Origin: a bacterium UBP3_UBA6266
GTDB lineage: Bacteria > Auribacterota > UBA6266
NCBI GenBank assembly: GCA_002440765.1
Contig: DJVC01000111.1
Span: 22,608-77,150, forward strand
Direction of reading: 5' to 3'
Length of the DNA stretch: 54,543 nt
A program made the translations under genes and the position numbers. Of the stretch, positions 24,116-31,978 are shown piece after piece. Numbering within the stretch: position 1 is the stretch's first letter; every line of letters starts with the position of its first letter. A model generated the notes under the pieces. The model saw nothing but the letters and a program-made list of their open reading frames with translations. It ran no database searches and was not told the origin of the DNA.

Positions 24116-24649
24116 ATGCAGGATAAAGAAAAAAACGAATACAATACCCGGATGGAGTTGCTCCGCAATTCCATAGAAAATGAGCTTTCCACCGCAATAA
24201 CAATGGAAAAATTAAGCACTCTCTCCAGAAACGAACCCCTTTCGAAGCTGCTTAAATACTTATCCTCTCAGGGGGAAATCCACCATGACAGGCTCCAGGA
24301 ATTATTCAAGCTTGTAAAGTCTTCCGGCGAATTATCTTTGTTCCGGAAAATAAAAATGGCTGTTTTACCCTCTGTAACCTCTTCATCCAAAACAAAACAT
24401 TTAAAGGTCATCGAGCAGATACGAAAAAGGATCCGCGCAGATGAAGACCCGCTGAAAATATGCGAGGATATCATAACATTAATGACAAACCTGATACACG
24501 AGATCAATGAATTGAAAAAACACTCGTTTAATAACAATGAACTCGATATTATTGACTGGCTTATGGAAGAGAAAATAAGGCTTATAACAGAGATTGAAAA
24601 AACCGGATTTAAGAAGGAATTTAAAATAGGCCTTTTTTCCAAAACATAA
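24116..24649 (+). CDS. Helical protein, possibly ferritin-like/rubrerythrin-like
   Basis: A 177-residue, all-helical, highly charged cytoplasmic protein. Two similar helix pairs are visible: residues about 18-65 (ENELSTAITMEKLSTLSR ... SSQGEIHHDRLQELFKL) and about 110-165 (ADEDPLKICEDIITLM ... EEKIRLITEIEK). The pattern is that of ferritin-like four-helix bundles, where E...EExxH ligands repeat, but the His/Glu ligands are only partly retained (GEIHHD). It may be a bundle that lost metal. It has its own extended -10 promoter and is followed by the promoter of the next lipoprotein gene. Homology was judged by eye. Confidence 0.4.
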   Translation: MQDKEKNEYNTRMELLRNSIENELSTAITMEKLSTLSRNEPLSKLLKYLSSQGEIHHDRLQELFKLVKSSGELSLFRKIKMAVLPSVTSSSKTKHLKVIEQIRKRIRADEDPLKICEDIITLMTNLIHEINELKKHSFNNNELDIIDWLMEEKIRLITEIEKTGFKKEFKIGLFSKT

Positions 24650-24654
24650 ATATC

Positions 24655-24682
24655 TTGACTTTTATTTCCGTGAATATAAAAT
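24655..24682 (+). promoter_or_regulatory. Promoter of the lipoprotein-like gene at 24784
   Basis: TTGACT (24655-24660), a 16-base spacer and TAAAAT (24677-24682). It implies a leader of about 95 bases before ATG 24784. Confidence 0.5.
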
Positions 24683-24783
24683 AATCTTAACAATAAGGAC
24701 GTCTGTTCTTTACAGAATTTTAACCATAGATAGAGTTATATTCTGTTTGTACCAGAAAAAAGAAAATACGGGAGGAGGAATAC

Positions 24784-25146
24784 ATGTTGAAGAAAGCCGG
24801 ATTGATTATGCTGGTTGCCGTCTTTGCGCTATCCTGCACCAGCACTTTCTCAATGCAGAGAGATGTGGGCAAAATCGTCACCCCGAGAGTTGAAGATGAA
24901 ACACTTGATCTCAAAATCGCCAGAAATCAGGCGCGGGAAGATTTTAACGCAGCTAATAACTCTTTGTATAAAGCGAGGGTTGCATACAACAAATCAAGGC
25001 TTTGCGACCGTCCTAAAGAAGAGATAGAGCAAAAACACCAGGATTATCTTAAAGCTAAAACCGCTAAGGATAATGCGCAGGCTAAACTTGATGCCGCTGT
25101 ATCGACTTATGCCAACGCAATTAAAGCAGCAAAAGGCGATAAATAA
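24784..25146 (+). CDS. Small lipoprotein-like protein with Ala/Lys-rich coiled coil
   Basis: A 120-residue exported protein. The N-terminus (KKAGLIMLVAVFALSCTSTFS) is a lipoprotein-type signal with Cys at about residue 19 (ALSC lipobox). The mature part is a long amphipathic helix rich in Ala, Lys, Glu and Asn (NQAREDFNAANNSLYKARVA; KAKTAKDNAQAKLDAAVSTY), resembling Lpp-like or other cell-envelope coiled coils. The ribosome-binding site GGGAGGAGG is very strong and a strong terminator follows, so this is probably an abundant monocistronic envelope protein. No homologue is recognised. Confidence 0.7.
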   Translation: MLKKAGLIMLVAVFALSCTSTFSMQRDVGKIVTPRVEDETLDLKIARNQAREDFNAANNSLYKARVAYNKSRLCDRPKEEIEQKHQDYLKAKTAKDNAQAKLDAAVSTYANAIKAAKGDK

Positions 25147-25161
25147 GTTACATTGATTTAA

Positions 25162-25198
25162 AAAGGGCGTCCTCTTTTGAGGATGCCCTTTTTTTTAA
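25162..25198 (+). terminator. Strong intrinsic terminator of the lipoprotein-like gene
   Basis: AAAGGGCGTCCTC (25162-25174) and GAGGATGCCCTTT (25179-25191) pair over 13 positions with one G-U wobble and a TTTT loop, followed by a T-run to 25196. Confidence 0.9.
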
Positions 25199-25271
25199 AA
25201 GAATTTAAACCTTCCCGTAATCATAAACCGTATGACCGCATAAAAAAAACAGGCATCGGGGAAATAATCTG

Positions 25272-26201
25272 TCATTGCTGGTGGGCAAGAGCTTTTAAAA
25301 TGCTTATCCTATCCTGAATGGAAGGATGTGTGCTGAAAAGAGATGCTGACTTTGCCCTCGCCTCAAAAGATTTTATGGGATTTACAATATATAGGTGCTG
25401 AGTGGCCCTGTTGGCTGCTTCCAGAACTTCCGTGTCTCCGGATATCTTTTCAAGGGCTCCGGCAAGAGCCAAGGGGTTTCTTGTAAGTTGAACACCTGTC
25501 GCATCCGCAAGGTATTCTCTTTGCCTGGATACCGCAAGCTGGAGAAGTTTGGCAAAAATAGGAGCTAAAATGGCAAGCACTATCGCAATTATCATCAATA
25601 TCGCCTGGGCTCCCCCTCCCTTTGAATCCTTTCTTGATCGGCGGCCGCCCGAAAAAAATGTATACCTGAGAAAAAAATCACACAACAAGGCAACACTCCC
25701 CACAAGAACACCTACAAGCGTCGCATATAATATATCATAATTTTTTACATGCGACATCTCATGAGCCACGACACCCTGTAACTCATCTCTGTTTAATTTC
25801 TGCAGCAAACCGAGCGTCACGGCAATTTTCGCATGTCCGGGATTCCGCCCGGTGGCAAAGGCATTCGGGGCAGTATCATCTATTATGTATACTTCAGGCA
25901 TCGGAAGGCCGGATGCAACGGCCATCTCTTCAACCACATTGAATAACTGGGGATTATCCCTCTTTTCAATCTTCTTGGCGCCGCTGATACCGAGGACAAC
26001 GGAATCTCCGCCGTAATAAACGGCAATACCTGTAACCAGCGCGACCGAAAACCCGATGGCGAGCCCGTAATATCCATTACCATACACATAGCCGAAAACA
26101 TATCCCAGAACCGCCATAAATACGATAAAAACTACTATAAGAACAACCGTATTCCTTTTATTTTTTTCTATCAATGCCCACATATCAATATTTTTGCTCA
26201 T
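25272..26201 (-). CDS. htpX: HtpX-like M48 zinc metalloprotease
   Basis: A 309-residue membrane protease for quality control of membrane proteins. Two N-terminal spans (TVVLIVVFIVFMAVLGYVFG and the next segment) precede the zinc site VVAHEMSHVKNYDI (HExxH), with the third ligand Glu in REYLADATGVQLTRNP. FATGRNPGHAKIAVT and two further membrane segments around residues 160-220 are typical. The active site faces the cytoplasm in known HtpX. It lies downstream of lemA, an arrangement conserved in many bacteria and thought to reflect a functional link. Confidence 0.93.
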   Translation of the reverse strand: MSKNIDMWALIEKNKRNTVVLIVVFIVFMAVLGYVFGYVYGNGYYGLAIGFSVALVTGIAVYYGGDSVVLGISGAKKIEKRDNPQLFNVVEEMAVASGLPMPEVYIIDDTAPNAFATGRNPGHAKIAVTLGLLQKLNRDELQGVVAHEMSHVKNYDILYATLVGVLVGSVALLCDFFLRYTFFSGGRRSRKDSKGGGAQAILMIIAIVLAILAPIFAKLLQLAVSRQREYLADATGVQLTRNPLALAGALEKISGDTEVLEAANRATQHLYIVNPIKSFEARAKSASLFSTHPSIQDRISILKALAHQQ

Positions 26202-26275
26202 AAAGGTCCGTTGCGCATTTCAGGTTAATATGATATGACAGAAAAAACCAATTTCCGGTTTGATTCATCAAACTT

Positions 26276-26836
26276 TTAGAATTTCACATTAACAGGTTTT
26301 TTCTCTTCTTCACTCTCAACTTCGAAAAATTCCTGCTGCTTAAAACTCAGCATAGATGCGACTACATTGGACGGAAACATCTCTATCTTGGTGTTAAACA
26401 CCATAACACTGTCATTATAATGCTGTCTCGCAAAAGAAATCTTATTCTCCGTCGAGGTTAATTCTTCCTGCAAGGCAAGCATATTCTGGTTGGCTTTAAG
26501 GTCCGGATAATTTTCAACAACCGCAAAAAGGGAGCGGAGTGTTTGGGTCAGAAAATTTTCGGCTTTGGCCTGGTCAGCAACCCCTTTATCCGCCTGTATG
26601 GCCTGTGTGCGCGCTTTTGTGACATTTTCAAGCACTTCCCTTTCATGCTTCAGATAACCTTTGGCCGTCTCTACAAGATTAGGGATAAGATCGTAGCGCC
26701 TTTTCAGCTGCACATCGATCTGGCTCCATGCATTCTTTACCCTGTTCCTGAGCTTCACCAGTGAATTATATATACCGATAAACATCAGCACTATAACCAG
26801 CAGCAGCACAAAAAACATTATTGAAATTAAGGCCAT
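26276..26836 (-). CDS. lemA: LemA family membrane protein
   Basis: A 186-residue protein with one N-terminal membrane span ([19 protein letters not shown]) and a helical-bundle body beginning [20 protein letters not shown] then [19 protein letters not shown], the LemA signature. [35 protein letters not shown] and [12 protein letters not shown] follow. Its biochemical function is unknown; it often accompanies HtpX. ATG at 26836 has AAAGGAGG upstream; the frame extends farther upstream but overlaps the preceding gene and has no comparable site. The C-terminus [15 protein letters not shown] is a common LemA end. Confidence 0.93.
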   Translation of the reverse strand: MALISIMFFVLLLVIVLMFIGIYNSLVKLRNRVKNAWSQIDVQLKRRYDLIPNLVETAKGYLKHEREVLENVTKARTQAIQADKGVADQAKAENFLTQTLRSLFAVVENYPDLKANQNMLALQEELTSTENKISFARQHYNDSVMVFNTKIEMFPSNVVASMLSFKQQEFFEVESEEEKKPVNVKF

Positions 26837-26847
26837 AAATACCTCCT

Positions 26848-27324
26848 TTACTGTTTTCCGTAATCTATAAGCTGCATAAGGACTTTGCCGTCCTTTACGC
26901 TCTTTACCAGTCCGGAAACCGGAATATCGGTGGATATCCAGTTGGTCATACCGCCCGGATAAGTGACCACCGTACACTCTATCATTTTATCCTTTATCCT
27001 TATAAAATCCTTTGAAGTGGAGCTGATTTTTGAAGCTGAACCGGCCTGCGCACTGTACCTTGGAAGCACCGTTTCCGATTTGCTTATCACTTTCGCCCGG
27101 CCGAACATATCCTTGATTATGGTGGAATACTCCACTACCATTTCCCTGCTGTTCACTTTAATGACTTTCTGCAGTTGATACGCCTTGCCCTGTGTGTCAT
27201 AAAAAGCCCACTCCCCGGGCCTTACTTTTAACGCCCTGGGCGCCGAAAGGGCGTATCCTGAAACTGAAACCGTCACGATAAAAAAAAGGACCGAAAACAA
27301 TGGTTTGAATGACAATGTTCTCAT
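26848..27324 (-). CDS. Secreted protein of unknown function in the lemA-htpX operon
   Basis: A 158-residue exported protein (signal [21 protein letters not shown]). The mature part is beta-rich with repeated short strands ([69 protein letters not shown]). It precedes lemA by 11 bases and so is probably cotranscribed with it. No ribosome-binding site precedes ATG 27324, while TATAAT ends 5 bases upstream, suggesting a leaderless transcript. I do not recognise the family. Confidence 0.55.
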   Translation of the reverse strand: MRTLSFKPLFSVLFFIVTVSVSGYALSAPRALKVRPGEWAFYDTQGKAYQLQKVIKVNSREMVVEYSTIIKDMFGRAKVISKSETVLPRYSAQAGSASKISSTSKDFIRIKDKMIECTVVTYPGGMTNWISTDIPVSGLVKSVKDGKVLMQLIDYGKQ

Positions 27325-27329
27325 GACTA

Positions 27330-27357
27330 ATTATAGCGGCCTTTTGATAATATACAA
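27330..27357 (-). promoter_or_regulatory. Leaderless-type promoter of the 27324-lemA-htpX operon
   Basis: TTGTAT (27357-27352), a 16-base spacer and TATAAT (27335-27330). Only 5 bases separate the -10 box from the ATG. Confidence 0.5.
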
Positions 27358-27441
27358 TTACAAATACAACGATTTTTTATAATAGCATACATCAAAAGGT
27401 TTCTTCAATATGATAATGCTTAAAAAACTTTCATTTTGTGG

Positions 27442-27469
27442 TTGAACGGATTTTTCGATTTGTTATAAT
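27442..27469 (+). promoter_or_regulatory. Promoter of the aldolase gene
   Basis: TTGAAC (27442-27447), a 16-base spacer and a perfect TATAAT (27464-27469), giving a leader of about 50 bases that ends with AGGAG. Confidence 0.6.
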
Positions 27470-27524
27470 TGGGTTCAATTTTTCAATAAAATTAAAGGGG
27501 CAACCAAAGAAGGAGTTATTTATT

Positions 27525-28532
27525 ATGTCTATTTACAAAGACCTGGGACTTGTCAACACGCGCGACATCTTTAAAAAGGCCGTGAAAGGCGGATATGCGA
27601 TACCTGCTTATAATTTTAACAATATGGAGCAGCTTCAGGCAATAATCACAGCCTGTCTCGAAACCCAGTCGCCGGTTATACTGCAGGTGTCAAGCGGCGC
27701 CAGAAAATATGCCGATCAGACCCTTTTAAGGTATATGGCGCAGGGCGCGGTAGAAATGATGAAAGAAATGGCAAAAGAAAAAAACCTCAAAGAAATTCCG
27801 ATTGCTCTTCACCTTGACCACGGCGATACTTTTGAACTCTGTAAATCATGTATCGAATCGGGATTCTCATCCGTGATGATAGACGGTTCTCATCATACCT
27901 ACGAAGAAAACGTGGCTCTTACAAAAAAAGTAGTTGATTTTGCCCACAAATACGACGTAACGGTCGAAGGCGAACTTGGTGTGCTCGCCGGGATAGAAGA
28001 CGATGTTAAAGCGGAAAAATCCACATATACCAAACCGGAAGAAGTAATAGATTTCGTATCAAGAACAGGAGTTGATTCACTTGCTATCTCAATAGGGACA
28101 TCACACGGCGCCAACAAATTCAAACCCGAACAATGCACAAGAAATAAAGACGGGATACTGCTTCCCCCTGAGCTGAGATTTGACATCCTTGAAGAAATAG
28201 AGAAGAAACTTCCCGGATTCCCCATCGTCCTCCACGGCTCTTCTTCAGTTCCTATCGAAGCCGTCAAAATGATAAATGAGAACGGCGGCAGACTCAAAGA
28301 CACAATAGGTATTCCTGAGGAACAGTTAAGAAAAGCGGCGAAATCCGCCGTATGCAAAATCAATATCGATTCCGACGGAAGGCTGTGGATGACAGGAACC
28401 GTAAGAAAGGTTTTTGCCGAGAAACCCGCGGAATTCGACCCCAGAAAATACCTTGGTCCCGCAAGAGATTCCCTTATCAAAATGTACAAACACAAGAACG
28501 AACATGTCCTGGGTTCAGCGGGAAAAGCGTAA
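27525..28532 (+). CDS. fba: Class II fructose-bisphosphate aldolase family enzyme
   Basis: A 335-residue zinc-dependent aldolase of glycolysis and gluconeogenesis. Signatures are GYAIPAYNFNNMEQLQAI, IALHLDHGDTFELCKSCIESGFSSVMIDGSHHTYEEN (read here in two parts around the zinc ligands His in HLDHGD), VEGELGVLAGIEDDV, TGVDSLAISIGTSHG, FPIVLHGSSSVP and the substrate-binding CKINIDSDGR. ATG at 27525 follows AGGAG; a longer frame begins at 27438 inside the promoter and is not used. Together with PPi-PFK it completes the upper glycolytic steps in this window. Tagatose-bisphosphate specificity cannot be fully excluded. Confidence 0.92.
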   Translation: MSIYKDLGLVNTRDIFKKAVKGGYAIPAYNFNNMEQLQAIITACLETQSPVILQVSSGARKYADQTLLRYMAQGAVEMMKEMAKEKNLKEIPIALHLDHGDTFELCKSCIESGFSSVMIDGSHHTYEENVALTKKVVDFAHKYDVTVEGELGVLAGIEDDVKAEKSTYTKPEEVIDFVSRTGVDSLAISIGTSHGANKFKPEQCTRNKDGILLPPELRFDILEEIEKKLPGFPIVLHGSSSVPIEAVKMINENGGRLKDTIGIPEEQLRKAAKSAVCKINIDSDGRLWMTGTVRKVFAEKPAEFDPRKYLGPARDSLIKMYKHKNEHVLGSAGKA

Positions 28533-28548
28533 ATAACATTAAACTAAA

Positions 28549-28583
28549 ACCCCGTTAGAGAAAAACAAATCCTCTAACGGGGT
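28549..28583 (-). terminator. Hairpin terminator between fba and the RRM gene
   Basis: ACCCCGTTAGAG (28549-28560) and CTCTAACGGGGT (28572-28583) form a perfect 12-bp stem with an 11-base loop. On the minus strand it is followed by TTTTAGTTT, so it chiefly serves the RRM gene; on the plus strand the T-run is missing, though it may still affect fba mRNA ends. Confidence 0.7.
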
Positions 28584-28616
28584 GAATCCAAGTAAACAAT
28601 ATTATTGAAAAAGGAA

Positions 28617-28958
28617 TTAGAAACGGCGATTGCCGCCCCTGTCACCTCTGCCATGTCTCGGTTTACCGCTTCCGTGCCTGCTGCTATCCCTGCCGCCGGC
28701 GCCACGCGGCCTGTCAGGACGAGGACGGGCTTCATTAACATTAAGCGCTCTTCCTTTTAAGTCTTTGCCGTTTAACCCGTCAATCGCCGCCTGCGCTTCA
28801 CTTTGCGAACCCATTTCTACAAACCCAAATCCTTTTGATCTTCCGCTATATTTATCATTGATTATAGCGGCTGAATCAACCTGCCCAAACGGTTCAAAAG
28901 CAGAACGCAAGTCTTCTTCAGTTGCCTCATACGACAAATTCCCTACGTAAATCTTCAT
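28617..28958 (-). CDS. RRM-type RNA-binding protein with Gly/Arg-rich tail
   Basis: A 113-residue protein. Residues 1-80 form one RNA-recognition motif: RNP2 is KIYVGNLS and RNP1 is KGFGFVEM, with aromatic residues in the RNA-binding positions. Residues about 82-113 are rich in Gly, Arg, Asp and His (RPRGAGGRDSSRHGSG), a flexible RNA-binding tail. Such proteins occur in cyanobacteria and many other bacteria and are often cold-induced. The promoter is strong and the leader is about 75 bases long, which would fit post-transcriptional temperature control, but no specific element is recognised. AGGGAGAAG precedes the ATG. Confidence 0.9.
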   Translation of the reverse strand: MKIYVGNLSYEATEEDLRSAFEPFGQVDSAAIINDKYSGRSKGFGFVEMGSQSEAQAAIDGLNGKDLKGRALNVNEARPRPDRPRGAGGRDSSRHGSGKPRHGRGDRGGNRRF

Positions 28959-29041
28959 TCTCTTCTCCCTGTTAAACTACTTGTTCACCTTCAAGAAATG
29001 GATCCAACCATTAATTTGAGAGGCAATCCTTTCTGTCCGGC

Positions 29042-29070
29042 AGTTTATCTGCTTATCAATTTATTGTCAA
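29042..29070 (-). promoter_or_regulatory. Promoter of the RRM gene
   Basis: TTGACA (29070-29065), a 17-base spacer and TAAACT (29047-29042); the leader to ATG 28958 is about 75 bases. Confidence 0.55.
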
Positions 29071-29099
29071 CAAATACTATTAACTTCTATTATCACAGC

Positions 29100-29447
29100 C
29101 TACTTCAAAAACCTGATTGCCAGAGGATACCTGTAGCTTTCGCCTTTGGACGCTTTAACCGCCGCGGATATCACGAATATCAGGTTGATAATAGCCACGG
29201 CAAACAAAAGAAAGAATCCGACAATGGCAAAAATAAGGAAAACCGAAACGATCGCGTATATTGTCATCGAAATCTGGAAATTAAGCGCTTCTTTCCCTTG
29301 TTCGTCGACAAAAGGCATTTCATCTTTTTTAATAAGCCATATGATAAGAGGGCCTATTATATTGCCGAACGGGATACCGATATAACAGCTTAAAGCGCTT
29401 AAATGGCAAAACATTGCCCAGTTGTTGATTTCATTCCGGTCAGCCAT
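29100..29447 (-). CDS. DUF4870 family membrane protein
   Basis: A 115-residue protein with three membrane spans. It matches the DUF4870 (Tic20-like) pattern: NNWAMFCHLSALSCYIGIPFG, IIGPLIIWLIKKDEMPFVDE, QGKEALNFQISMTIY and a C-terminal NLIFVISAAVKASKGESYRYP. The role of the family is unknown. It follows bioY by 25 bases on the same strand and may be cotranscribed. Confidence 0.85.
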   Translation of the reverse strand: MADRNEINNWAMFCHLSALSCYIGIPFGNIIGPLIIWLIKKDEMPFVDEQGKEALNFQISMTIYAIVSVFLIFAIVGFFLLFAVAIINLIFVISAAVKASKGESYRYPLAIRFLK

Positions 29448-29472
29448 CTTAAGGCTCCTTGTTTGATTTATA

Positions 29473-30027
29473 TCAGCCCTTTTTCAGGGTTAAAGACACA
29501 ATGCCCGCGGCAGAAAGCGACTTGAGAAAATCACCGATTATAAAAGGCAGAAAACCAAGAGAAAAAGCTTTTGGCAGACTCACATTCATATAAAAAGAAA
29601 GGTACAAACTGCCCGATGCGAGTATGATAACGGAACAGAAAAAGAAAATGACCGACAAGGAGATGAAACTTCCCGATGTCCTATCTATCAATAACCTGCA
29701 CAAAATCGGTATAACCAAAAAAGCAGACAGATACCCTCCGGTAGGTCCAAAAATACCGCCTGAAACCGCAAAAACCGGAATTCCGGCAATTCCCAGGCTT
29801 ACAAAGAGGACCTGGGAAAGAAATCCGCACTTTTTCCCAAGCAAAGCGCCTGACAGAAGAACAAAAAATGTCTGGAGAGTAACAGGAACAGGTGAAAAAG
29901 GCAGCGGCAGCCTCACAAAGGAACCCAGCGCGGTGAGCAGGGCGAATAAAACCGCGCCGCTCATCATTACCGATCTGCTGTCCGCCAGCAAACCATATAC
30001 ATTATTTTTCGCCTGCCGCTGGTTCAT
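29473..30027 (-). CDS. bioY: BioY, biotin-specific S component of an ECF transporter
   Basis: A 184-residue membrane protein with about six spans that captures biotin. Family motifs are LPLPFSPVPVTLQTFFVLLS, GALLGKKCGFLSQVLFVSLG, GIAGIPVFA and IFGPTGGYLSAF. BioY can use the general ECF ATPase module encoded elsewhere, which is not present here. ATG 30027 follows an in-frame TTG; GGGAGA lies upstream. A consensus promoter precedes it. The organism is thus probably a biotin scavenger. Confidence 0.92.
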   Translation of the reverse strand: MNQRQAKNNVYGLLADSRSVMMSGAVLFALLTALGSFVRLPLPFSPVPVTLQTFFVLLSGALLGKKCGFLSQVLFVSLGIAGIPVFAVSGGIFGPTGGYLSAFLVIPILCRLLIDRTSGSFISLSVIFFFCSVIILASGSLYLSFYMNVSLPKAFSLGFLPFIIGDFLKSLSAAGIVSLTLKKG

Positions 30028-30054
30028 CAAACTGATTTCTCCCGTCTTTCAGGA

Positions 30055-30083
30055 ATAATAATTTATAGTACGTTTATTGTCAA
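30055..30083 (-). promoter_or_regulatory. Promoter of bioY
   Basis: TTGACA (30083-30078), a 17-base spacer and TATTAT (30060-30055). The -35 region is part of TTGTCAAC on the plus strand, which resembles a BirA half-site, but the partner half-site is poor, so I do not claim BirA control. Confidence 0.55.
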
Positions 30084-30118
30084 CGAAATTATAACCCGGG
30101 GTAGACATTTCATATCGT

Positions 30119-31978
30119 TCAATTGTCTTTTTCCCTGAGGAAAAATGTTTTTTTTGCCCATAGGGAAGAAAAACTTTTCCAATCCTCGGTTGTGGAAGCC
30201 CAGTTAGACATTACCGCAACTCCCTTTATTTTTGAGGGGTCGGTGTCCTGATTATGAATTGCCGTATCAATACCAACCAGAGCATTACCCATATTTTCAA
30301 CAGCGGCATTGTGCTCATCCGTTGAATCTTTCACGGTTGACACACCTATGAATACCGGGCACCGGCTTATATTGCTCACCGCTGAAATCTGCTCTTCAAT
30401 CCAGGCTATATATATATCGGTATTTTCAAAATAGGCGTTATAACACGGCAGGACGGAAAAATCAGAAAGCGCGCTGACTTCTTTGTAATATTCCGAATCC
30501 CACACATCGATATCGCCTTCGCCGCCCAGTTCCATTGTCACAACTCCTGTTTTTTTATCCGGAAGTTTTTCTCTTATTCCCTTTATGAGAGAAACAAAAT
30601 TTTCGTTTCCGTTCGGAACGGGAAACAAATTCAGAAGAACACCGTCAAACGCATATTCAGAACACAAAGACTTTGCGGTATTTACAACATTACTAAAATC
30701 CGACTCTTCGGAAATGTCTGTATTGGGCTCTTCATTAAACTCAGTCCTGGCTTCAACCCACGCGAAAAATTCAAATTCCCCGCTTACTTTCTTCATCTCA
30801 CCTATGAATGAACCAACATACGTCAATTTCTCGGGCGACCACAGCCAGTCAACATCCCTTCTCACTTTTACGAAAATATTTTTAATGCCCAGTTTCTTAA
30901 AAATCCCGCCGAGTTTCTCGATATCCCCGACATCCCGGCTCTGGTCAACCCATGAAAGGTCCACCCAGACAGCATTATCGTTAAAGGTATAAGCTTTCAG
31001 TTTTCCCGATTTTGCTTCTTCGGCTATCTTTTCCTCGTACGTCAGGAATTCATAATTATCAACTTCCGATTTGTTGATATCTATAACCCCATACTGAATT
31101 TGAAGCCTGATTTTATCTTTGCTCTGCGATAATATCTTTCCAACCATAGTGGTACTGTTCTTGAATGTAACTTTTACATCATCGCTCTTGAATTTATCTC
31201 TCAACACATTTAATTCTTTTTCATAGAATTCTTTTTTTCTTAAGACTTTCCTGAGTTCCCTTTCCATTGTTTCTTTTGCGACTTTGACTTCCTCTATCTG
31301 GTTCTCGATAACATTCTTGGAATCCTCAGCCAGTTCTCTGTCATCAATGGATTTTTCCATTTTGCCGATTTTGTCCGTAAACTCTTTTATTTTTGATTCA
31401 AGATTGTTTTTTTCCGATAAAGATTTATTGAATTTATCTTCTATGACGGTTTTTTCGCTTTTAAGCGTTACATAAGCCTCTTCAGCCTGGCGCCTCAGCA
31501 AATCCATCCTGCTGCCCCGCCATAATGCAAAAGCCAGCGCTATTCCCACAATAACCAAAGATATCATTACTATAGGCATTCTGTGCTTTCTGACCATCGC
31601 GTATCTCACAAGAGCCGCCGCGTCGGGTTGTTCTATGTCTGTAAACGCGATATGAAGCACATACTCGTTCGGGACCGAAAACTTTTCCTGCTTTGAGGCG
31701 ACTATCTTCCCTTCAACCCGTATGGGAGTTTTCCGGTAGATCAGATCCACGTGAAGGAGAATTTTGCAATTGGTTTTTTCAAAAAGGTTAACGGTTTCCT
31801 TATCCAGGTTCCTTACGACAAGACACATGCCTCCTTTGCTTATATCCATGGTGAAACCCTGTCTTATATCTGTCAGCGGTTCACCGGAAGCGGCGTCCGT
31901 AAACTGGAACTCGACCGGAAGCACGGTGTCAATTCTTATATAACGTCTTCTGCCGAGGTAAGATTGTGCACTTGTCAT
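30119..31978 (-). CDS. PilZ domain-TM-coiled coil-SH3-like-TIM-barrel protein
   Basis: A 619-residue multidomain protein. Residues 8-125 are a PilZ domain with both cyclic-di-GMP motifs, RRRYIRID (Arg11 and Arg15) and DISKGG (Asp45-Ser47-Gly50). One membrane span lies at about 134-153 (PIVMISLVIVGIALAFALW). Residues about 160-265 form a long coiled coil. Residues 266-306 look like a small SH3/Sm-like barrel (VKVTFKNSTTMVGKILSQS). Residues about 330-610 look like a TIM barrel related to glycosidase-like DUFs: AVWVDLSWVD, KNIFVKVRRDVDWLW, FFAWVEARTEF, FDGVLLNLFPVP, TGVVTMELGG, FSVLPCYNAYF, VFIGVSTVKD, GVAVMSNWAS. This topology puts PilZ in the cytoplasm and the barrel outside. It starts inside the stop of the GH9 gene (ATGA). 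A c-di-GMP-gated extracellular activity is inferred. Confidence 0.7.
   Translation of the reverse strand: MTSAQSYLGRRRYIRIDTVLPVEFQFTDAASGEPLTDIRQGFTMDISKGGMCLVVRNLDKETVNLFEKTNCKILLHVDLIYRKTPIRVEGKIVASKQEKFSVPNEYVLHIAFTDIEQPDAAALVRYAMVRKHRMPIVMISLVIVGIALAFALWRGSRMDLLRRQAEEAYVTLKSEKTVIEDKFNKSLSEKNNLESKIKEFTDKIGKMEKSIDDRELAEDSKNVIENQIEEVKVAKETMERELRKVLRKKEFYEKELNVLRDKFKSDDVKVTFKNSTTMVGKILSQSKDKIRLQIQYGVIDINKSEVDNYEFLTYEEKIAEEAKSGKLKAYTFNDNAVWVDLSWVDQSRDVGDIEKLGGIFKKLGIKNIFVKVRRDVDWLWSPEKLTYVGSFIGEMKKVSGEFEFFAWVEARTEFNEEPNTDISEESDFSNVVNTAKSLCSEYAFDGVLLNLFPVPNGNENFVSLIKGIREKLPDKKTGVVTMELGGEGDIDVWDSEYYKEVSALSDFSVLPCYNAYFENTDIYIAWIEEQISAVSNISRCPVFIGVSTVKDSTDEHNAAVENMGNALVGIDTAIHNQDTDPSKIKGVAVMSNWASTTEDWKSFSSLWAKKTFFLREKDN

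Noticed and set aside
27899..28495. 198-codon minus-strand frame opposite the aldolase
   Set aside because: A shadow of fba, rich in Ser and Ile as expected of antisense to its codons.
30075..30106. BirA-type operator before bioY
   Set aside because: TTGTCAAC fits one half-site, but the partner GTAGACAT is weak and the spacing is shorter than in known BirA sites; TTGACA is explained by the promoter.
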